A stretch of DNA of 52,250 nt from an uncultured Armatimonadota bacterium (GCA_903899015.1 CAIUHP010000089.1:1-52250), one strand, 5' to 3'. Numbered from the stretch's first letter, positions 17,517-26,653 are shown. Made by a program: numbers and translations. Notes: generated by a model from the letters alone, not told the origin.

Positions 17517-18935
17517 TTAGCCTTCTAACAAGTAACGAACAACATCCGCAGCCCGATAGCTCGTCTTTCCTGGCTCGATAAATTTTGAAAGGTTCGAGAT
17601 GTCGTCTCCGGCAGTGACCAGTGGAGCTTCAACGCTTCCGTCCTTTCGCTTTTGGCCAAAGCCAATGGTCGAGAAAAGTCCATTACAAACGCACTTTCTA
17701 TTCGCAAGTTCTTCGGGTTTTCCGCCTTTCGCAATGTAGTCTTCTGGCGGCTCTGCCGGACACCGATAACCTAGCGTGCCGTCTTCCTTTCGATAACACT
17801 GTCGCAGATAACCAAGGTCGCAAATGCGGCCCCGATTCTCGTAAATATCTGGCTCGGAAAGTGTGCCTTCCAGCTGAAGCACTTTGAAAGGAAATCCGGT
17901 TGGCGAAGCCAATGGATCGGTGAAAACGTCCAGTTTTCCACTCAGACTCTGATCGACGACCTTTTGTTTGATCGACGGTTCAATTCCCGATTCCTCACAG
18001 AAAGCGAACGCGGTTCCCACTTGAATTCCGGTTGCCCCAAGTTCAAGAGCTTCTTTCAATTTAGATGGATCCGCATAAGATCCGGCGAGCCAGAACGGCA
18101 AGCCTAATTCCGCTATTTCCTTGAGGTCAGGAACGTCTCGAGGACCGTAGATAGGCTCGCCGGATTCACTTAACTGCATCGCGCCACGAGGTGGGGCATT
18201 GTGACCTCCTGCGGTTTGGCCCTCGACAACAAACCCGTCAACCTTTCCAGTGCCTTTGCGCACGAGAGTGATCGCAAGAGTTGACGAAGAAATAATGGCT
18301 AGGAAGTTGGGTCTTGGTACCCCGGTGCAGTTTTCAGGCACATATTCCTTAGGCACGAAATCGACCAAAAACTCTTCTCCGGGCTTTGCTCCCGAGACAT
18401 CCAACTTCAATTGCGTCGGTTCCAGCAAAGACATCTTGTCCAAAATCGCAGGAATGGCACGGGGAATGCCTGCGCCCATCAATACGTAATCTACGTTTGC
18501 GAGCATTGCGCCAAACAATGAGGGCAATGTTGGCAATTGAATCTTCTCAAGTAAGTTGATGCCGACGACCCCATCATGTCCGTGTTTGGCGAGAAATACT
18601 TCGACGAAATTTGCGACGACTGTGAGTTCCAATAAAGCCTTAGTGGAATGCTGCGCCATCATGGGCTTGCTTTTATAGGCCTTAGCTGGTTTCTTGCCCC
18701 CGTCGACAAAGTAACGCTCCCAAATGCGTTCCGCCATCTCTTTTATCGGAAAGTTATCAAGAGCAAGGCGCATCTGTCCGTCGGGATCGCCGGCCTGCAG
18801 CCGCCTCGTCAAAACCGCATCAAGGCCCGTTCCCGAAACCACTCCTAGTTGCCCACACTGCGACACGGCGCGTGCGAGTCGCCAAGAAGAAACGGCGACA
18901 CCCATGCCACCCTGAATAATCTGAGGAAACCCCAT
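17517..18935 (-). CDS. Nitronate monooxygenase-type flavin oxidoreductase with Cys-rich tail
   Basis: The 472-residue protein of the NAD(P)H-dependent flavin oxidoreductase / nitronate monooxygenase family is an FMN TIM barrel. Signatures are PQIIQGGMGVAVSSWRLARA at the start, EGQTAGGHNAPPRG (with the active-site-type GGH), PFWLAGSYADPSKLKEAL, and ATGIQVGTAFAFCEESGI for phosphate binding. Canonical enzymes are about 310-360 residues. This one has an extra ~100-residue C-terminal segment with five cysteines (C372, C380, C392, C415, C417, ending CVC), which could bind metal or an iron-sulfur cluster. It belongs to the longer subgroup whose substrate is not established, so nitronate oxidation is only a family label. 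It is a single gene on the minus strand. Confidence 0.82.
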   Translation of the reverse strand: MGFPQIIQGGMGVAVSSWRLARAVSQCGQLGVVSGTGLDAVLTRRLQAGDPDGQMRLALDNFPIKEMAERIWERYFVDGGKKPAKAYKSKPMMAQHSTKALLELTVVANFVEVFLAKHGHDGVVGINLLEKIQLPTLPSLFGAMLANVDYVLMGAGIPRAIPAILDKMSLLEPTQLKLDVSGAKPGEEFLVDFVPKEYVPENCTGVPRPNFLAIISSSTLAITLVRKGTGKVDGFVVEGQTAGGHNAPPRGAMQLSESGEPIYGPRDVPDLKEIAELGLPFWLAGSYADPSKLKEALELGATGIQVGTAFAFCEESGIEPSIKQKVVDQSLSGKLDVFTDPLASPTGFPFKVLQLEGTLSEPDIYENRGRICDLGYLRQCYRKEDGTLGYRCPAEPPEDYIAKGGKPEELANRKCVCNGLFSTIGFGQKRKDGSVEAPLVTAGDDISNLSKFIEPGKTSYRAADVVRYLLEG

Positions 18936-19051
18936 GCTACTGAATTACCCGCGTTTACACGTCTAATTCTGTAGCTACTTTCACTGACAGCCTAGAAAGC
19001 ACCTTTGCTCGAAAGCGTGATTTGAACCTAAATTCTCTGATTTCTAAGCTC

Positions 19052-19909
19052 TTACCAACGAATTTCTGCCGGGAAGAACTCCGAAATTAGGTCCTCATAA
19101 TACGGTCTTAGCTTCTGTACGTCGGGCTTGATGTCGGTTTTTGTATAAAGATCGTACTTGTTAAATTCCTTGATCCAAGGCATCATGCTTCTATCGTAGT
19201 CTGACGCTAGATGATCGTATGCGCCTTCTCGGTGCCAAGGATAGAACGAGTGGTATCGGATCATGTACAGAGCTTCGTCTGGCATGTAGTCGCGAGCGAC
19301 GTGATACATATACTCGTCATGACCAAAAGAGATGTCGACTTTGTCTAGACCACATCCTGGTTCATAGATTCCGTTTTCTGTTTGGTAAATATCGACCTGC
19401 GAATCTGGATTTTGCTTAAAGAACTCGGAAAAAACGACTTTGTCTGAGAAGCGACAACCGGTTGCAAAAGTATCGCCGACAACTGCCCATTGAGGCTCGC
19501 CATAGAGACAGAGAACCTTCCCAAGATCATGCAAGAGCCCGGTCAAAATGAACCAACGGGGATGCCCATCGGCTCGAATTGATTCCGATGTCTGCATCAG
19601 ATGCTCGATTTGAGTCGCATCGGTATCGGGATCGCTGTCATCTACGAGCGTGTTGAGGAACTCCATCGCTTCCCAAACCGACATTTTCTTAGAGTTCAGC
19701 GAGCAATACTGAGCCTTCTTTGCCTTGACGAAATCGTGAGTCTGATTCGTGTGATTGAGCCGATAGAACTCCTTTACGGAAGGTCGCACTTCAGCCGCAT
19801 AGTCTCGAAATGTATGCTCCTTCGTTGGATATCGCTCCAGCAGGTCATCTTCCCACTCATGAAGTGAGGTCAAAGGCTTCGACGATGAGATCTCTTGAGA
19901 CGCATCCAT
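19052..19909 (-). CDS. myo-Inositol oxygenase (MIOX)
   Basis: The 285-residue non-haem di-iron oxygenase converts myo-inositol plus O2 to D-glucuronate. The match to animal and plant MIOX is strong along the whole length: [76 protein letters not shown] and [15 protein letters not shown]. All six di-iron ligands appear to be present (H116, H127, D128, H197, H220, D253, the last in FNKYDLYTK). No signal peptide, so the enzyme is cytosolic. The start at 19909 has no ribosome site; TATAGT six bases upstream suggests a leaderless transcript, with a 22-base palindrome just behind it. The upstream neighbour on the same strand is a secreted GH2 glycosidase. Together they suggest use of inositol- or uronate-containing plant material. 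The eukaryote-like sequence raises the possibility of old horizontal transfer. Confidence 0.92.
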   Translation of the reverse strand: MDASQEISSSKPLTSLHEWEDDLLERYPTKEHTFRDYAAEVRPSVKEFYRLNHTNQTHDFVKAKKAQYCSLNSKKMSVWEAMEFLNTLVDDSDPDTDATQIEHLMQTSESIRADGHPRWFILTGLLHDLGKVLCLYGEPQWAVVGDTFATGCRFSDKVVFSEFFKQNPDSQVDIYQTENGIYEPGCGLDKVDISFGHDEYMYHVARDYMPDEALYMIRYHSFYPWHREGAYDHLASDYDRSMMPWIKEFNKYDLYTKTDIKPDVQKLRPYYEDLISEFFPAEIRW

Positions 19910-19915
19910 ATCTTT

Positions 19916-19945
19916 ACTATATCGCGTTATAAGGGCTTATATCGC
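19916..19945 (-). promoter_or_regulatory. MIOX promoter: -10 box plus 22-base palindromic operator candidate
   Basis: On the minus strand TATAGT (19921-19916) ends six bases before the ATG. Immediately upstream GCGTTATAAG (19924-19933), two bases, then CTTATATCGC (19936-19945) pair at nine of ten positions. The palindrome covers the usual -35 zone and no -35 hexamer is seen, so it may bind an activator or repressor. Confidence 0.5.
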
Positions 19946-20036
19946 ACATCCAACTCAAGCATTTAGAACCGGGCTCGAGATTTAGCAATAGACCTTCAGT
20001 TACGTTCCAACTCGCACATATCGAGACGAACGGCTT

Positions 20037-22943
20037 TTAGTTCGCGAAAACGGTGGTACGTCCGATTCCCCCATTAGGCAAGATGGCAAACACGTGTATG
20101 GCGCCCTTATGAAAATTGGCTCGAAAAAGTACGGCCGCAATGCCTGCTTCCGCATGAACTTGACTTTCACCAATGAACTCACCGTAATCCGATTTGAACT
20201 TAACGGTTCCGTTATATTGCGAGTCCTTAACACCATTTTTATCAACGACTTCCGCGTAAATAAACACCGCATCGGCCCCATCCGCCTTGAGAGAACGACC
20301 TGACAGATCGACCGCGGGACGCATCTTCACTGGCATGCCGGGAGTTCGAACGGAGTAATGTGCGACGGCTTTGCCTTTAATCTTGCCAAATGCTTCTAAC
20401 AGTCCCGCTTGATATGGGACATTGACGAATGTGAATGCTGGGTGAGCAACATGAAGACCGTTGCCACCATCCCATGGGTTTCCACCTCGATCGTAGTTAC
20501 CATACGGGGTGTCTGGTCCTTGGTCCGGCTTTTGTTCGGCAATTCGTCTCCCATTGACACGGAGTTCAACGGAATCGCAATTTGAGAACACGACGACTTT
20601 TTGAGGAGATGATGGGTGCTTCCAATAGTTTGCGATGAAGGCCATTGGATGGCTTGCTGAAGCATAGGGGTCTCGCTGAGACTGGAAATAGAAATAGGAA
20701 AATCGGGGTAACCGCATGTTGTCGGCAATGCCGCTGCGCTCCAATATTGGACTACAACCTCGGTTGTAGTCGTACATCACCCAGGTGCCATCGCCAACCG
20801 TCCAAGGAAAGTTCCCTGCGTTGAGATTGTGGGACCAAGCAAAGTTCCAAGCCGCCTGCAGCTCTGCGACCTCACCTTGGCCGCGACTGATCCGTGTTGT
20901 CGATCCCTCTCCACCGAATTCGTAATCACCATATTCACGAATGTATCCTGGCTTGGCCGGCATTCCTGTTTGGGGTCGAGAATGGGCGGCATCATCCCAA
21001 CTGTTGTACGCCATGTCCCAAGGTTGCCCCGACCCAGAATCGCCGACGGTGTAAAAATTACCGCCGATGAATTCGTCATGGGCATCTTGATTCCAACGTT
21101 TCGCGATCGGAGGACCAACGTAGGTCTCATTGAGGGATGCCTCCCACATCAGGACAGATGGGTGATTCCTGTGCCAACGCACGAGCTCGTGGATATCCTG
21201 GTCGACACGCTTCATGAACCGCTCATCGTGATTCACAAATTGCCAGCCAGCGGTTGCGGGAATCGCGAAAATTCCCAGCTCGTCACAAGCATCCATGACC
21301 GCAGGATCTTGGGGGTAATGGCTGAGCCGAACACAGTTGAAGCCCGCGTTTTTGATTTTGACCATGTCACGGTAACTCATGTCCCGCGTCAGAGCATTTC
21401 CCAAATACGCCGTCTCTTGGTGTCGGTTTGTTCCGACGAGACGCAAGGGTTTTCCGTTTAGTATCAGACCTTGATCTCGTGTGAAGCGAATGGATCGAAT
21501 TCCGACTCGAGTCTCAATACGGTCAAGTAAGGTGGATCCTTTTTGAACCTTTGTCACCAACCGATAGAGATAAGGGGAATCGGGAGACCAGAGGTGCGGG
21601 TGAGTGACCATCAACGACTGTAATGTCTGAACGGACGCGCCCTGAGTCAACCTTTGAAGCCGTCGATCGGTTGCGACCACTTTGCCGTTTGCGTCTAGCA
21701 GTGTTTGAATAACGCGCAAAGTCGAGTCTGAACGATCACTTTCGTTTGCAAGGTGAGTCCGAACATCCACTACCGAGACATTCGGACCAACAGTTGGTGT
21801 GGTGACATAGATGCCACCACTCTTAGGTTGGTTGACGAGCATGGTGTCCGTAATATGGATCCTCGGAGTGATCGTCAGAAAGGCATCCCGGTAAAGCCCG
21901 CTGTAATAGCTGAAGTCTAGGTTTCGGTAAGGTTTGCCGGGCGGTACGAGGGGATTGTCCTGGCAATCCAACCGAACGAGAATTCGATTCGTTGTCCCCC
22001 ACTGGAGCTTGTCAGTGAGATCGATTACCACCGGTAAATAGCCGCCCTTTCGACCACCGATATGAACACCGTTGAGCCATAAATCTGACACTTGCATCGC
22101 CCCATTCAGCGTCAGAACGACTCGCTTATCTTTCCAAGATGGAAGAGTTGGAATTTCCTTTTGGTAGTAACAAACCCCTTGCCAAACCGTCTTGGCGTCT
22201 CGCGCCTCCAAATGAGCGGTGTGGGGCAACGTTACTTTCTCCCAGACCTTCGATTCTAAATGTTTGAACTCGTCGATTCGGATCTGCTCGAGGATCTTCG
22301 TCGTTAAGTCATACTTCTCGGCACCTAAGTTGACGTTTTCGATGTTATATTGAGACGCCCAACTTCGCTTTTCCTCGGGCCCAATCGGCCTCGCTAACCC
22401 AATCTCGGAAAGCACGCAGAATTGGTCATATCCCGATAATGCGAGAAATCGAAGGTATCGACCTCTTTTAGGTCTATTAAATTTGATCTGGATCGGCGAA
22501 ATGCTTCGAGCAAATTCACCCGACGCCGCTGGAGCCCCCCAATCGTTCAAGCTGTCGCTCAGAAAGACTTGGAATTGCTTAGGGATTCCGTTTTGAGCGC
22601 CCGACTGTCGAGGCATCGCACGAAATGCGGTAGCGGTAACTTGCTTACCAAGATCAACGACCAGTTCGTGGGGATAACTTGCGGGCGTCTTTGTCCAGCG
22701 CGAGTGCCAAAACGTATTCGGATTTCCATCCCAAGCATTGGATGCCTTACCGTCGTCGCCCGACATTTCTTGGCTACTGACTCTCACCAACTTCCAGGAA
22801 CTGGTCGGAATGGCGTCTGGGAACGCCAGAGCGTTCGGTGCTGCTTTTACTCGTACAAACTGCCAACCTTGGTTGAGGTTAACGACTTGTCGACCAGTCG
22901 GTGAAGTCAGAGATAAGGCCAGGAAAGCAATCGTTGCTAGCAC
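20037..22943 (-). CDS. Secreted glycoside hydrolase family 2 enzyme with F5/8-type (CBM32-like) insert
   Basis: The 968-residue retaining glycosidase has a signal-like N-terminus (MLATIAFLALSLTS). The order is: first strand of the GH2 sugar-binding domain (VNLNQGWQFVRV); an inserted discoidin/F5-8 type C domain at ~48-185 (NAWDGNPNTFWHSRW; YLRFLALSG; SEIGLARP); and the rest of the sugar-binding domain (WEKVTLPHTAH, GVCYYQKEI). Next come the Ig-like middle, the TIM barrel (LRLVGTNRHQETAYLGNAL) and beta domains at the C-terminus. Catalytic residues are likely E606 (acid/base, SLNETY) and E670 (nucleophile, REYGDYEF). Activity could be beta-galactosidase, beta-glucuronidase or another; the sequence does not decide. 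The start is GTG at 22943, with TATTTT six bases upstream and no ribosome site. It lies 127 bases upstream of the inositol oxygenase gene, same strand. Confidence 0.85.
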   Translation of the reverse strand: MLATIAFLALSLTSPTGRQVVNLNQGWQFVRVKAAPNALAFPDAIPTSSWKLVRVSSQEMSGDDGKASNAWDGNPNTFWHSRWTKTPASYPHELVVDLGKQVTATAFRAMPRQSGAQNGIPKQFQVFLSDSLNDWGAPAASGEFARSISPIQIKFNRPKRGRYLRFLALSGYDQFCVLSEIGLARPIGPEEKRSWASQYNIENVNLGAEKYDLTTKILEQIRIDEFKHLESKVWEKVTLPHTAHLEARDAKTVWQGVCYYQKEIPTLPSWKDKRVVLTLNGAMQVSDLWLNGVHIGGRKGGYLPVVIDLTDKLQWGTTNRILVRLDCQDNPLVPPGKPYRNLDFSYYSGLYRDAFLTITPRIHITDTMLVNQPKSGGIYVTTPTVGPNVSVVDVRTHLANESDRSDSTLRVIQTLLDANGKVVATDRRLQRLTQGASVQTLQSLMVTHPHLWSPDSPYLYRLVTKVQKGSTLLDRIETRVGIRSIRFTRDQGLILNGKPLRLVGTNRHQETAYLGNALTRDMSYRDMVKIKNAGFNCVRLSHYPQDPAVMDACDELGIFAIPATAGWQFVNHDERFMKRVDQDIHELVRWHRNHPSVLMWEASLNETYVGPPIAKRWNQDAHDEFIGGNFYTVGDSGSGQPWDMAYNSWDDAAHSRPQTGMPAKPGYIREYGDYEFGGEGSTTRISRGQGEVAELQAAWNFAWSHNLNAGNFPWTVGDGTWVMYDYNRGCSPILERSGIADNMRLPRFSYFYFQSQRDPYASASHPMAFIANYWKHPSSPQKVVVFSNCDSVELRVNGRRIAEQKPDQGPDTPYGNYDRGGNPWDGGNGLHVAHPAFTFVNVPYQAGLLEAFGKIKGKAVAHYSVRTPGMPVKMRPAVDLSGRSLKADGADAVFIYAEVVDKNGVKDSQYNGTVKFKSDYGEFIGESQVHAEAGIAAVLFRANFHKGAIHVFAILPNGGIGRTTVFAN

Positions 22944-23049
22944 GCGATAAAAATAGCACGATTGCGATTAAGACCTCTGGCGCAAACTAAAGCGCCGATG
23001 AAAAGCTCACACTTTTCCCTACCGCAATCCCTCGCGACTGAAATCGAAA

Positions 23050-23568
23050 TTATCTCTTCCGAATTTCAACCGGGATGCCGTCGATCACGTTTTGAAATGC
23101 CTTTACGGGACTCCATGCGGGACCACTTGGGCTGTGGTTCAACATCCGGGCTAGCTGAAGTCCATTGAAAACGTGTTCACCACCGGCATGGTAGGTGATG
23201 TCCAATATATATCGACTCAAGAAACTAACTGCGGTTCGATCGTTGGTGCGACAAACGATGGAATCTCGAATCTCTTCTTGAACCTTGCTAATTTGAGCTT
23301 CGGTGAACCCATCCTCTTTCATTAGGTGCAATAGATCCAGGCGAATCAACTCAGGAATCTGTTGGATCTCTGCCCGACTCATGAACAGCCCTACAACGCA
23401 ATATCCAGAAGCGGCGTTCATCATGACCACACACTTCTTGCCCTCCAAATAGAACAAGTGGGCGTACCAAGTTCCAATAGAGTTACCTTCCTCGGGTTTG
23501 GGGGCTTGATTCGACTTCAGTCTAAATTCCGTCAGGAGTTTTGACGTGCAGCAGATTTGACAGGGCAT
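23050..23568 (-). CDS. DUF6933-like protein
   Basis: The 172-residue soluble protein has an N-terminal half of the pattern CTSKLLTEFRLK, GTWYAHLFYLEGKKCVVMMN and VGLFMSRAEI. This resembles the DUF6933 family (KLL start, WxANL, KCVLFTN strands), a family of unknown function. The C-terminal half (FTEAQISKVQEEI; ALSRY-like AVSFLSRYILDITYHA) is helical. No membrane segment or signal peptide is present. A TAAACT box lies seven bases before the ATG and AAGGGA overlaps it, so either leadered or leaderless start is possible. No partner can be assigned. Confidence 0.6.
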   Translation of the reverse strand: MPCQICCTSKLLTEFRLKSNQAPKPEEGNSIGTWYAHLFYLEGKKCVVMMNAASGYCVVGLFMSRAEIQQIPELIRLDLLHLMKEDGFTEAQISKVQEEIRDSIVCRTNDRTAVSFLSRYILDITYHAGGEHVFNGLQLARMLNHSPSGPAWSPVKAFQNVIDGIPVEIRKR

Positions 23569-23877
23569 GTCCCTTAGTTTAAAGGATTTGAAGCGGTGAG
23601 ATGGGTGTTAAGTGGCGCGCGAAATTACCAATTGAATGTAAGCATGTGATCTCTGAATAGCCCAAGCCGGCTTTCAAATTTCGCGAACCTTGCATTCGAA
23701 ACGTGTGACACCTGTCCGCCCCGGATAGTGGTTCGCGAGTTTCAACCATTGAATGCACTTTACTTAACCGGTTTACTCTGGACCCCGAATAAATACCCAG
23801 TAAATTTACAGGCAAATCGAGCACAATTTCGCAATTTTCTGCTTGCTCGAACCACGATTAGGTGGTTCAATGATGGC
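23569..23877. other. Divergent intergenic region
   Basis: About 300 bases separate the DUF6933-like and nucleotidyltransferase genes. The frame of the nucleotidyltransferase is open upstream of its likely start, but that stretch has no family resemblance. It lies between two outward-reading genes and must hold their promoters. Beyond the TAAACT box next to 23568, no convincing promoter, repeat or RNA structure is seen. Confidence 0.4.
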
Positions 23878-24723
23878 ATGACGGAGATCGAACAGACTCG
23901 TATCCAAGAACGAGAAGCCCTCATTGCTCGCATCTCTAATTTGCTAGAGTCGGACCAACGCTTTCTTGCCGCGTGGTTAGAAGGATCTTTAGGTCGGGGT
24001 TCCTTTGACGCTTGGAGTGATATTGACCTTTGGACGGTCGTGCGAGACGAGGATTTCGCCCAAGTTGTTTCTGATCGTTATGCGATCATGGAAACTATGG
24101 GGAGTTGCGTCCTAAAAGTAGAGTCTCCTCAGAATGGACCGGCTAACGGGATCTATCTGATGGCCGGGTTCGAAACGGCCTCTGGGATTCAGCTGGTCGA
24201 TTGGTATTGCCAGCCGGCTAGTCAGGCATGCCGCTCAAATTCTCTTGCAGTGTTCTTTATCCGGCCAGAACTTTCTCGCATGGAATCATGGAGATCTTCG
24301 ATGCCAGAAGACGGTATCAGTGCGATCTTTAGTCGTTCACGTCAGGGGGAAGATTCTCTCCGCAGCGATGAGCCCTACGTTGCATGGCATCCAAACACTG
24401 AACAAGATGCGTTAAATGCTGGAAACCTCGCGTGGGCGATGGTGATGATTCAGGCCAAACATATTTTCCGACACCCAAATGAACCCGGACTTCCCTTCGA
24501 GAGTTTCCTAAGCAAACTCGTGAAAAAGGCAAGCGGAGGGGTTCAAACGCTTCGCCCTTCGACGATCGATATGGAAGGTCCGAGCGACCGGCTCGATCGA
24601 CTCGTTGACATAACAGGGGGCATTATCCGGGCCGTCCCCGCCGATACCAAATTGAAAGATGGAATCATCCGTTACCTCAACGCAGTTCGGCAAGCATTGC
24701 CTATGGACGCTCGCGCCAGATAG
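23878..24723 (+). CDS. Nucleotidyltransferase-fold protein
   Basis: The 281-residue protein has the nucleotidyltransferase signature AAWLEGSLGRGSFDAW followed by SDIDLWTVV: G-S near residue 30 and the D-x-D metal pair about 11 residues later. This fold includes aminoglycoside adenylyltransferases and DNA polymerase beta-like enzymes. The C-terminal two-thirds are helical (NAGNLAWAMVMIQAKHIF), as in aminoglycoside-type or MNT-HEPN fused proteins. The ATG at 23878 is favoured because it starts directly with the first helix (MTEIEQTRIQEREALIARIS); in-frame codons upstream show no similarity. Only a weak TTAGGTGG lies upstream. Substrate unknown; resistance should not be assumed. Confidence 0.72.
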   Translation: MTEIEQTRIQEREALIARISNLLESDQRFLAAWLEGSLGRGSFDAWSDIDLWTVVRDEDFAQVVSDRYAIMETMGSCVLKVESPQNGPANGIYLMAGFETASGIQLVDWYCQPASQACRSNSLAVFFIRPELSRMESWRSSMPEDGISAIFSRSRQGEDSLRSDEPYVAWHPNTEQDALNAGNLAWAMVMIQAKHIFRHPNEPGLPFESFLSKLVKKASGGVQTLRPSTIDMEGPSDRLDRLVDITGGIIRAVPADTKLKDGIIRYLNAVRQALPMDARAR

Positions 24724-24738
24724 CGAAACCCTGCCTGC

Positions 24739-24774
24739 TTGACAACTCACCCGAGCCGTCGCCATAGTTGCGAC
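24739..24774 (+). promoter_or_regulatory. Promoter of the GH172 gene giving a leaderless transcript
   Basis: A perfect -35 TTGACA (24739-24744), an 18-base spacer and CATAGT (24763-24768) place transcription start at or next to the ATG at 24775. The -10 box ends six bases before that ATG and no ribosome site exists, so the mRNA should be leaderless. Confidence 0.6.
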
Positions 24775-25872
24775 ATGGCATTCAACGGGCTTGGCATGCA
24801 CCTCGGCAATCTATCATTGCTTTCAAAGGCGAAAACGCGATCGATTTCCCCTGAAAACCTAAACGGTGAAAAGGGAAAGGGTGGCATGGCTACCGAGGGA
24901 ACGGGCGCCCGAGCCGCTCGCGACCTCGGTTTGGGCTGGAAGGTAAACCCCTGCGTTCGCATTCTTTCAGGAACGACATATGTCATTGCCGACATTGAAG
25001 GGCCCGGGGCGATTCAACAAATCTGGATGACTCCCACCGGAACCTGGCGTAACTCGATCATTCGCTTTTATTGGGATGATGAAGAGACACCTTCCGTGGA
25101 ATGCCCAGTTGGAGATTTCTTTGCATGCGGATGGGGACAATTCGCCCAAGTCACATCGTTGGCTGTGTGCGTTAATCCGGGCAGCGCGTTCAACTGTTAT
25201 TGGGAGATGCCATTCCGTAAGCGATGTCGTATCACGATGGAAAACATCGGTGACGACATGACGCTCTACTATCAGGTCAATTACACCCTCACTGAAGTGC
25301 CAGACGACGCAGCCTATTTTCACGCTCAATTTCGCCGTGTGAATCCACTTCCCTACAAAGAGGTTTTCACCGTCCTAGATGGTGTTAAGGGCCAGGGGCA
25401 ATATATTGGTACCTATCTTGCTTGGGGCGTCAACAACAATGGTTGGTGGGGTGAGGGTGAGATTAAGTTTTTCATGGATGGCGACACGGATTTTGCTACC
25501 ATCGTCGGCACCGGCACGGAAGATTATTTTTGTGGTTCCTATGACTTCGACGTGAAAGGCAAGAACGCTTATGGAGTTGAGACTTTGGAATACCAAGAGT
25601 TCAATACCCCCTATGCCGGAATGCCTCAGGTGATCCGCGGCGACGGGCATTATCAAGTGCAGCAGCGATTCGGAATGTACCGCTGGCACATCATGGACCC
25701 AATTCGGTTTGAGCAGGACCTTCGGGTAACGATTCAAGCACTCGGATGGCGATCCGGTGGCCGCTATCTACCGCTCCAAGACGACATTGCATCGGTCGCA
25801 TTCTGGTACCAAGCCGAGCCACACGCTCCGTTCCCGTCCCTACCAGACAAGGACGGACTCGAGGTTATTTAG
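24775..25872 (+). CDS. GH172 (DUF2961) family glycoside hydrolase
   Basis: The 365-residue protein belongs to DUF2961, now glycoside hydrolase family 172. Characterised members are alpha-fructofuranosidases, difructose-anhydride synthases and alpha-D-arabinofuranosidases. Hallmarks are RSISPENLNGEKGKGG at the N-terminus, GPGAIQQIWMT, IRFYWDDEETPSVECPVGDF, and GTGTEDYFCGSYDF with the probable catalytic E249, then a second acidic cluster (VETLEYQEF). FGMYRWHIMDPIRFEQDLRV completes the double beta-jelly-roll. There is no signal peptide, so it acts inside the cell unless a different start applies. The ATG at 24775 is chosen because a good promoter ends six bases upstream of it. Its 3' end overlaps the convergent lipoprotein gene by eight bases. 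Confidence 0.85.
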   Translation: MAFNGLGMHLGNLSLLSKAKTRSISPENLNGEKGKGGMATEGTGARAARDLGLGWKVNPCVRILSGTTYVIADIEGPGAIQQIWMTPTGTWRNSIIRFYWDDEETPSVECPVGDFFACGWGQFAQVTSLAVCVNPGSAFNCYWEMPFRKRCRITMENIGDDMTLYYQVNYTLTEVPDDAAYFHAQFRRVNPLPYKEVFTVLDGVKGQGQYIGTYLAWGVNNNGWWGEGEIKFFMDGDTDFATIVGTGTEDYFCGSYDFDVKGKNAYGVETLEYQEFNTPYAGMPQVIRGDGHYQVQQRFGMYRWHIMDPIRFEQDLRVTIQALGWRSGGRYLPLQDDIASVAFWYQAEPHAPFPSLPDKDGLEVI

Positions 25873-26653
25873 TGGTCTGAGTGGAAGGTTTTTCCCATCG
25901 TTGTAGGAAACTTTTCACCTTATCCAAGTAAGGGCCGGCGGCCGTTGACTTGGCCGCGATGAGCGTGGAGGAGCCATGAACTCCTCCCGGGATTGCCCAA
26001 GAGACCTTGTCTTTGAAGTGGATCGAGTCAAAGAGTTCCGACCTGCCATCGTGCCACTCGTCTTCTGTGCAAGCGAAGAAAACCGGCACTTTGACCTTTG
26101 CTGCCCAAGTCGAGACGATCTGCTTATCAGGCATGTATTCGCCCGGCGAAAACGAAAGAACGCCTTTAACGCTCGGATATTCTGAGGCAAGTTTGAACAC
26201 GAGGGAAGAGCTATAGCTGCTTCCCCAGACAAGTATGGTGCTGTATTGTTTTGATCCCGCATAGGCCACAGCTCCGACCAGGTCGTTGTAAGCCTCAAGG
26301 TAAGTTCCGGTACCAGACTTATTCATCGTTCGGTTGACTCTTCCCCACATGTCGCCGCCCGATCGCTGGTCTACCGCTATGCAATCAAATCCAAGGGCAG
26401 CAATCTTCGGTGCAATCGTTTCATATTCGCTGGCGTTCGATCCAGCTTGATGGAACATGAGAATCACGGCCTTAGAGCCTTTAGGTTTTGAAGGGATCAA
26501 GTCGGCATAAACGAGATGACCATCAGATGCCTTGAATATCAGTTCGTTAGATGATGGTTGGGCACCCACTGGCATTTGAGGAACCGGTTCTTCCTGGGCA
26601 GAGCATCCACCGATAACAAGTGAAATCGCGCATGCGTAAATCGTCGCCTTCAT
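25865..26653 (-). CDS. Alpha/beta-hydrolase lipoprotein
   Basis: The 262-residue exported hydrolase starts at 26653, where MKATIYACAISLVIGGC forms a lipoprotein signal with lipobox VIGGC; longer in-frame starts would bury it. The alpha/beta-hydrolase fold shows AVILMFHQAGSNASEYE (oxyanion region), IAALGFDCIAVDQRSGGDMW, and the nucleophile elbow VWGSSYSSSLVFKLAS with GSSYS in place of the usual GxSxG. The acidic residue is probably in ACTEDEWHDG and the histidine in PGGVHGSS. It most resembles dienelactone-hydrolase or peptidase-like enzymes; substrate unknown. It overlaps the convergent GH172 gene by eight bases. Confidence 0.8.
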   Translation of the reverse strand: MKATIYACAISLVIGGCSAQEEPVPQMPVGAQPSSNELIFKASDGHLVYADLIPSKPKGSKAVILMFHQAGSNASEYETIAPKIAALGFDCIAVDQRSGGDMWGRVNRTMNKSGTGTYLEAYNDLVGAVAYAGSKQYSTILVWGSSYSSSLVFKLASEYPSVKGVLSFSPGEYMPDKQIVSTWAAKVKVPVFFACTEDEWHDGRSELFDSIHFKDKVSWAIPGGVHGSSTLIAAKSTAAGPYLDKVKSFLQRWEKPSTQTTK

